Shown: positions 63,284-64,000 of the stretch, one piece after another
How the letters are laid out: each line of letters begins with the position of its first letter
How positions within the stretch are numbered: position 1 is the stretch's first letter
DNA from: Thecamonas trahens ATCC 50062
Taxonomy: Eukaryota; Apusozoa; Apusomonadida; Apusomonadidae
NCBI RefSeq assembly: GCF_000142905.1
Contig: NW_013657656.1
Location: 389,308-453,307 of the forward strand
Reading direction: 5' to 3'
DNA length: 64,000 nt
Position numbers and translations under genes: made by a program
The notes under the pieces: generated by a model
Told to the model about the DNA's origin: nothing
Seen by the model: the letters and a program-made list of their open reading frames with translations, nothing else
Databases searched by the model: none

Positions 63284-63859
63284 TGACTGCGCCTGCCTTT
63301 TTGATTGTTAGTATTGTTAGAGCCTTCATCCAACGGTTAGCGGTAGAGAGTGGTGTGAAAGGGTGGTGCTGTCTGCGTCATGAAACATGGGATCGGGCTG
63401 ATGGCCATGGTCCTCCGTGCGGCTGTGTCTGTGGGGGCTTGTGTTCAGAGTAGCTAGGGCGAGGGAGGGTGAGGGAGCGGTCAGCCAGTCGTATGGAAGT
63501 TGAGATGGCGATGGAATGCAGGCATCAGCTTTGTTGAGTCCACAGTGGGGGTTCATGGCAGCCAGGTCGCCGACGAGGGATCTGCGGTCGTCCGACTTGG
63601 GGGAGGTGAGGCCCATGGGATCGGGGTCGTTTGTGGTTGGCATTTTGGCGTCGGCCTTGGGGGCGTCGGATGGGTGGCTGAGAAGGCGATGGGAGGCCGA
63701 CGCGAGGGTGAGGTGGTAGATCGGGCTGGAGAGGATGTCCAGCATACGTGTGTGTGAGTGGGCTGTGTGCTCGTTTGCTGGGAGCTGGCGCGGCATGCGC
63801 GGCTTGGGTGTGGCGATGGGAGAGGGGATGGCTGGGGTCGGACTGAGGCATGGATGTGG
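63284..63859. other. Stretch with no resolved gene
   Basis: G- and GT-rich on the plus strand. A minus-strand frame at 63326-63796 contains some protein-like sequence (MLDILSSPIYHLTLASASHR and AAMNPHCGLNKADACIPS) but is His/Pro/Ser-rich overall, and no splice sites tie it to a gene. It could hold 3' exons or UTR of the gene entering from the right. Confidence 0.4.
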
Positions 63860-63948
63860 TCAGAGCGTGCGCGATCTGGCGACGACGAGTCTATGGAGGG
63901 GTGATGGCATGTGCTCGCTGTCGTCGAGCAACCGGATGTCCCATTCGT
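63860..63948 (-). CDS. Probable last exon of a gene extending beyond the right edge
   Basis: On the minus strand a good acceptor (CCGCTCCGCCCAG ending at 63949) precedes 89 bases encoding EWDIRLLDDSEHMPSPLHRL then VVARSRTL and a TGA at 63860-63862. Composition is that of a real C terminus, and the surrounding frames are poor. The product is unknown. Confidence 0.35.
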
Positions 63949-64000
63949 CTGGGCGGAGCGGGGCAGGGCGTTGTTGCTTCCGCTGTTAGCTTGATGGCGA

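Noticed and set aside
63326-63796. Minus-strand frame containing LASASHRLL, like the start of Maf proteins
   Set aside because: Only the short LASAS pattern matches; the following sequence has no Maf motifs and is His/Pro/Ser-rich.
1-64000. tRNA, rRNA, CRISPR, transposase, integrase, viral genes
   Set aside because: Looked for characteristic motifs, repeats and cloverleaf sequences by eye and found none. A tRNA could still be missed without a covariance-model search.

Overview
The window is nuclear DNA of a free-living unicellular eukaryote. It is strongly GC-rich and uses the standard code. Genes are packed tightly on both strands, introns are few (a canonical GTACGT...TAG example lies at 9027-9222), and most intergenic gaps carry long poly-C or poly-G runs. 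The gene set is typical of a flagellated protist near the amoebozoan/opisthokont/apusozoan part of the tree: IQUB (a ciliary protein), a GARNL3-type RapGAP-CNH protein, a USP9X-size deubiquitinase, a TmcB-like PAS protein, a UBE2Q-like E2 and SLX9. An apusomonad such as Thecamonas is a reasonable guess. That is inference from gene content and style, not a database match.

Layout. 1-8 kb: end of a membrane protein, a divergent NTPDase (CD39)-like protein, an FHA-PARP fusion, a methyltransferase, an acylated class 3 lipase and glutaryl-CoA dehydrogenase. 8-16 kb: SLX9 (two exons), an unresolved small minus-strand gene, the RapGAP-CNH protein and an unknown nuclear-type protein. 16-21 kb: a lysine-rich homeodomain-like protein, an unknown ORF without a proper start, and IQUB. 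22-31 kb: a leucine-rich-repeat receptor with a multi-pass C-terminal module, a Kelch protein, a UBE2Q-like E2 and a short LRR protein. 31-48 kb: the giant deubiquitinase, a PhoD-type phosphatase and the TmcB/PAS protein. 49-55 kb: a 2122-residue nucleotidyltransferase/kinase-like/LRR/WD40 fusion. 55-61 kb: a second giant receptor with FG-GAP and beta-helix repeats on the same kind of membrane module as the LRR receptor. 61-64 kb: an RNase III-like gene and the last exon of a gene leaving the window.

Two things cut across the window. First, about a dozen clear coding regions are broken, always in the same direction: one base appears to be missing, usually inside a short homopolymer. Restoring one base gives family-length proteins (for example 2572 residues for the USP9X-like gene). 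The simplest reading is base under-calling in the assembly; programmed -1 frameshifting or short introns are alternatives. Coordinates of such genes are given as one span with the break noted. Second, a palindromic 16-mer followed by a poly-C run sits just upstream of two unrelated genes in the same orientation.

There is no operon logic here. The most unusual proteins are the nucleotidyltransferase/kinase-like fusion and the pair of receptors that share a membrane module. I saw no tRNA, rRNA, CRISPR array or intact transposon.
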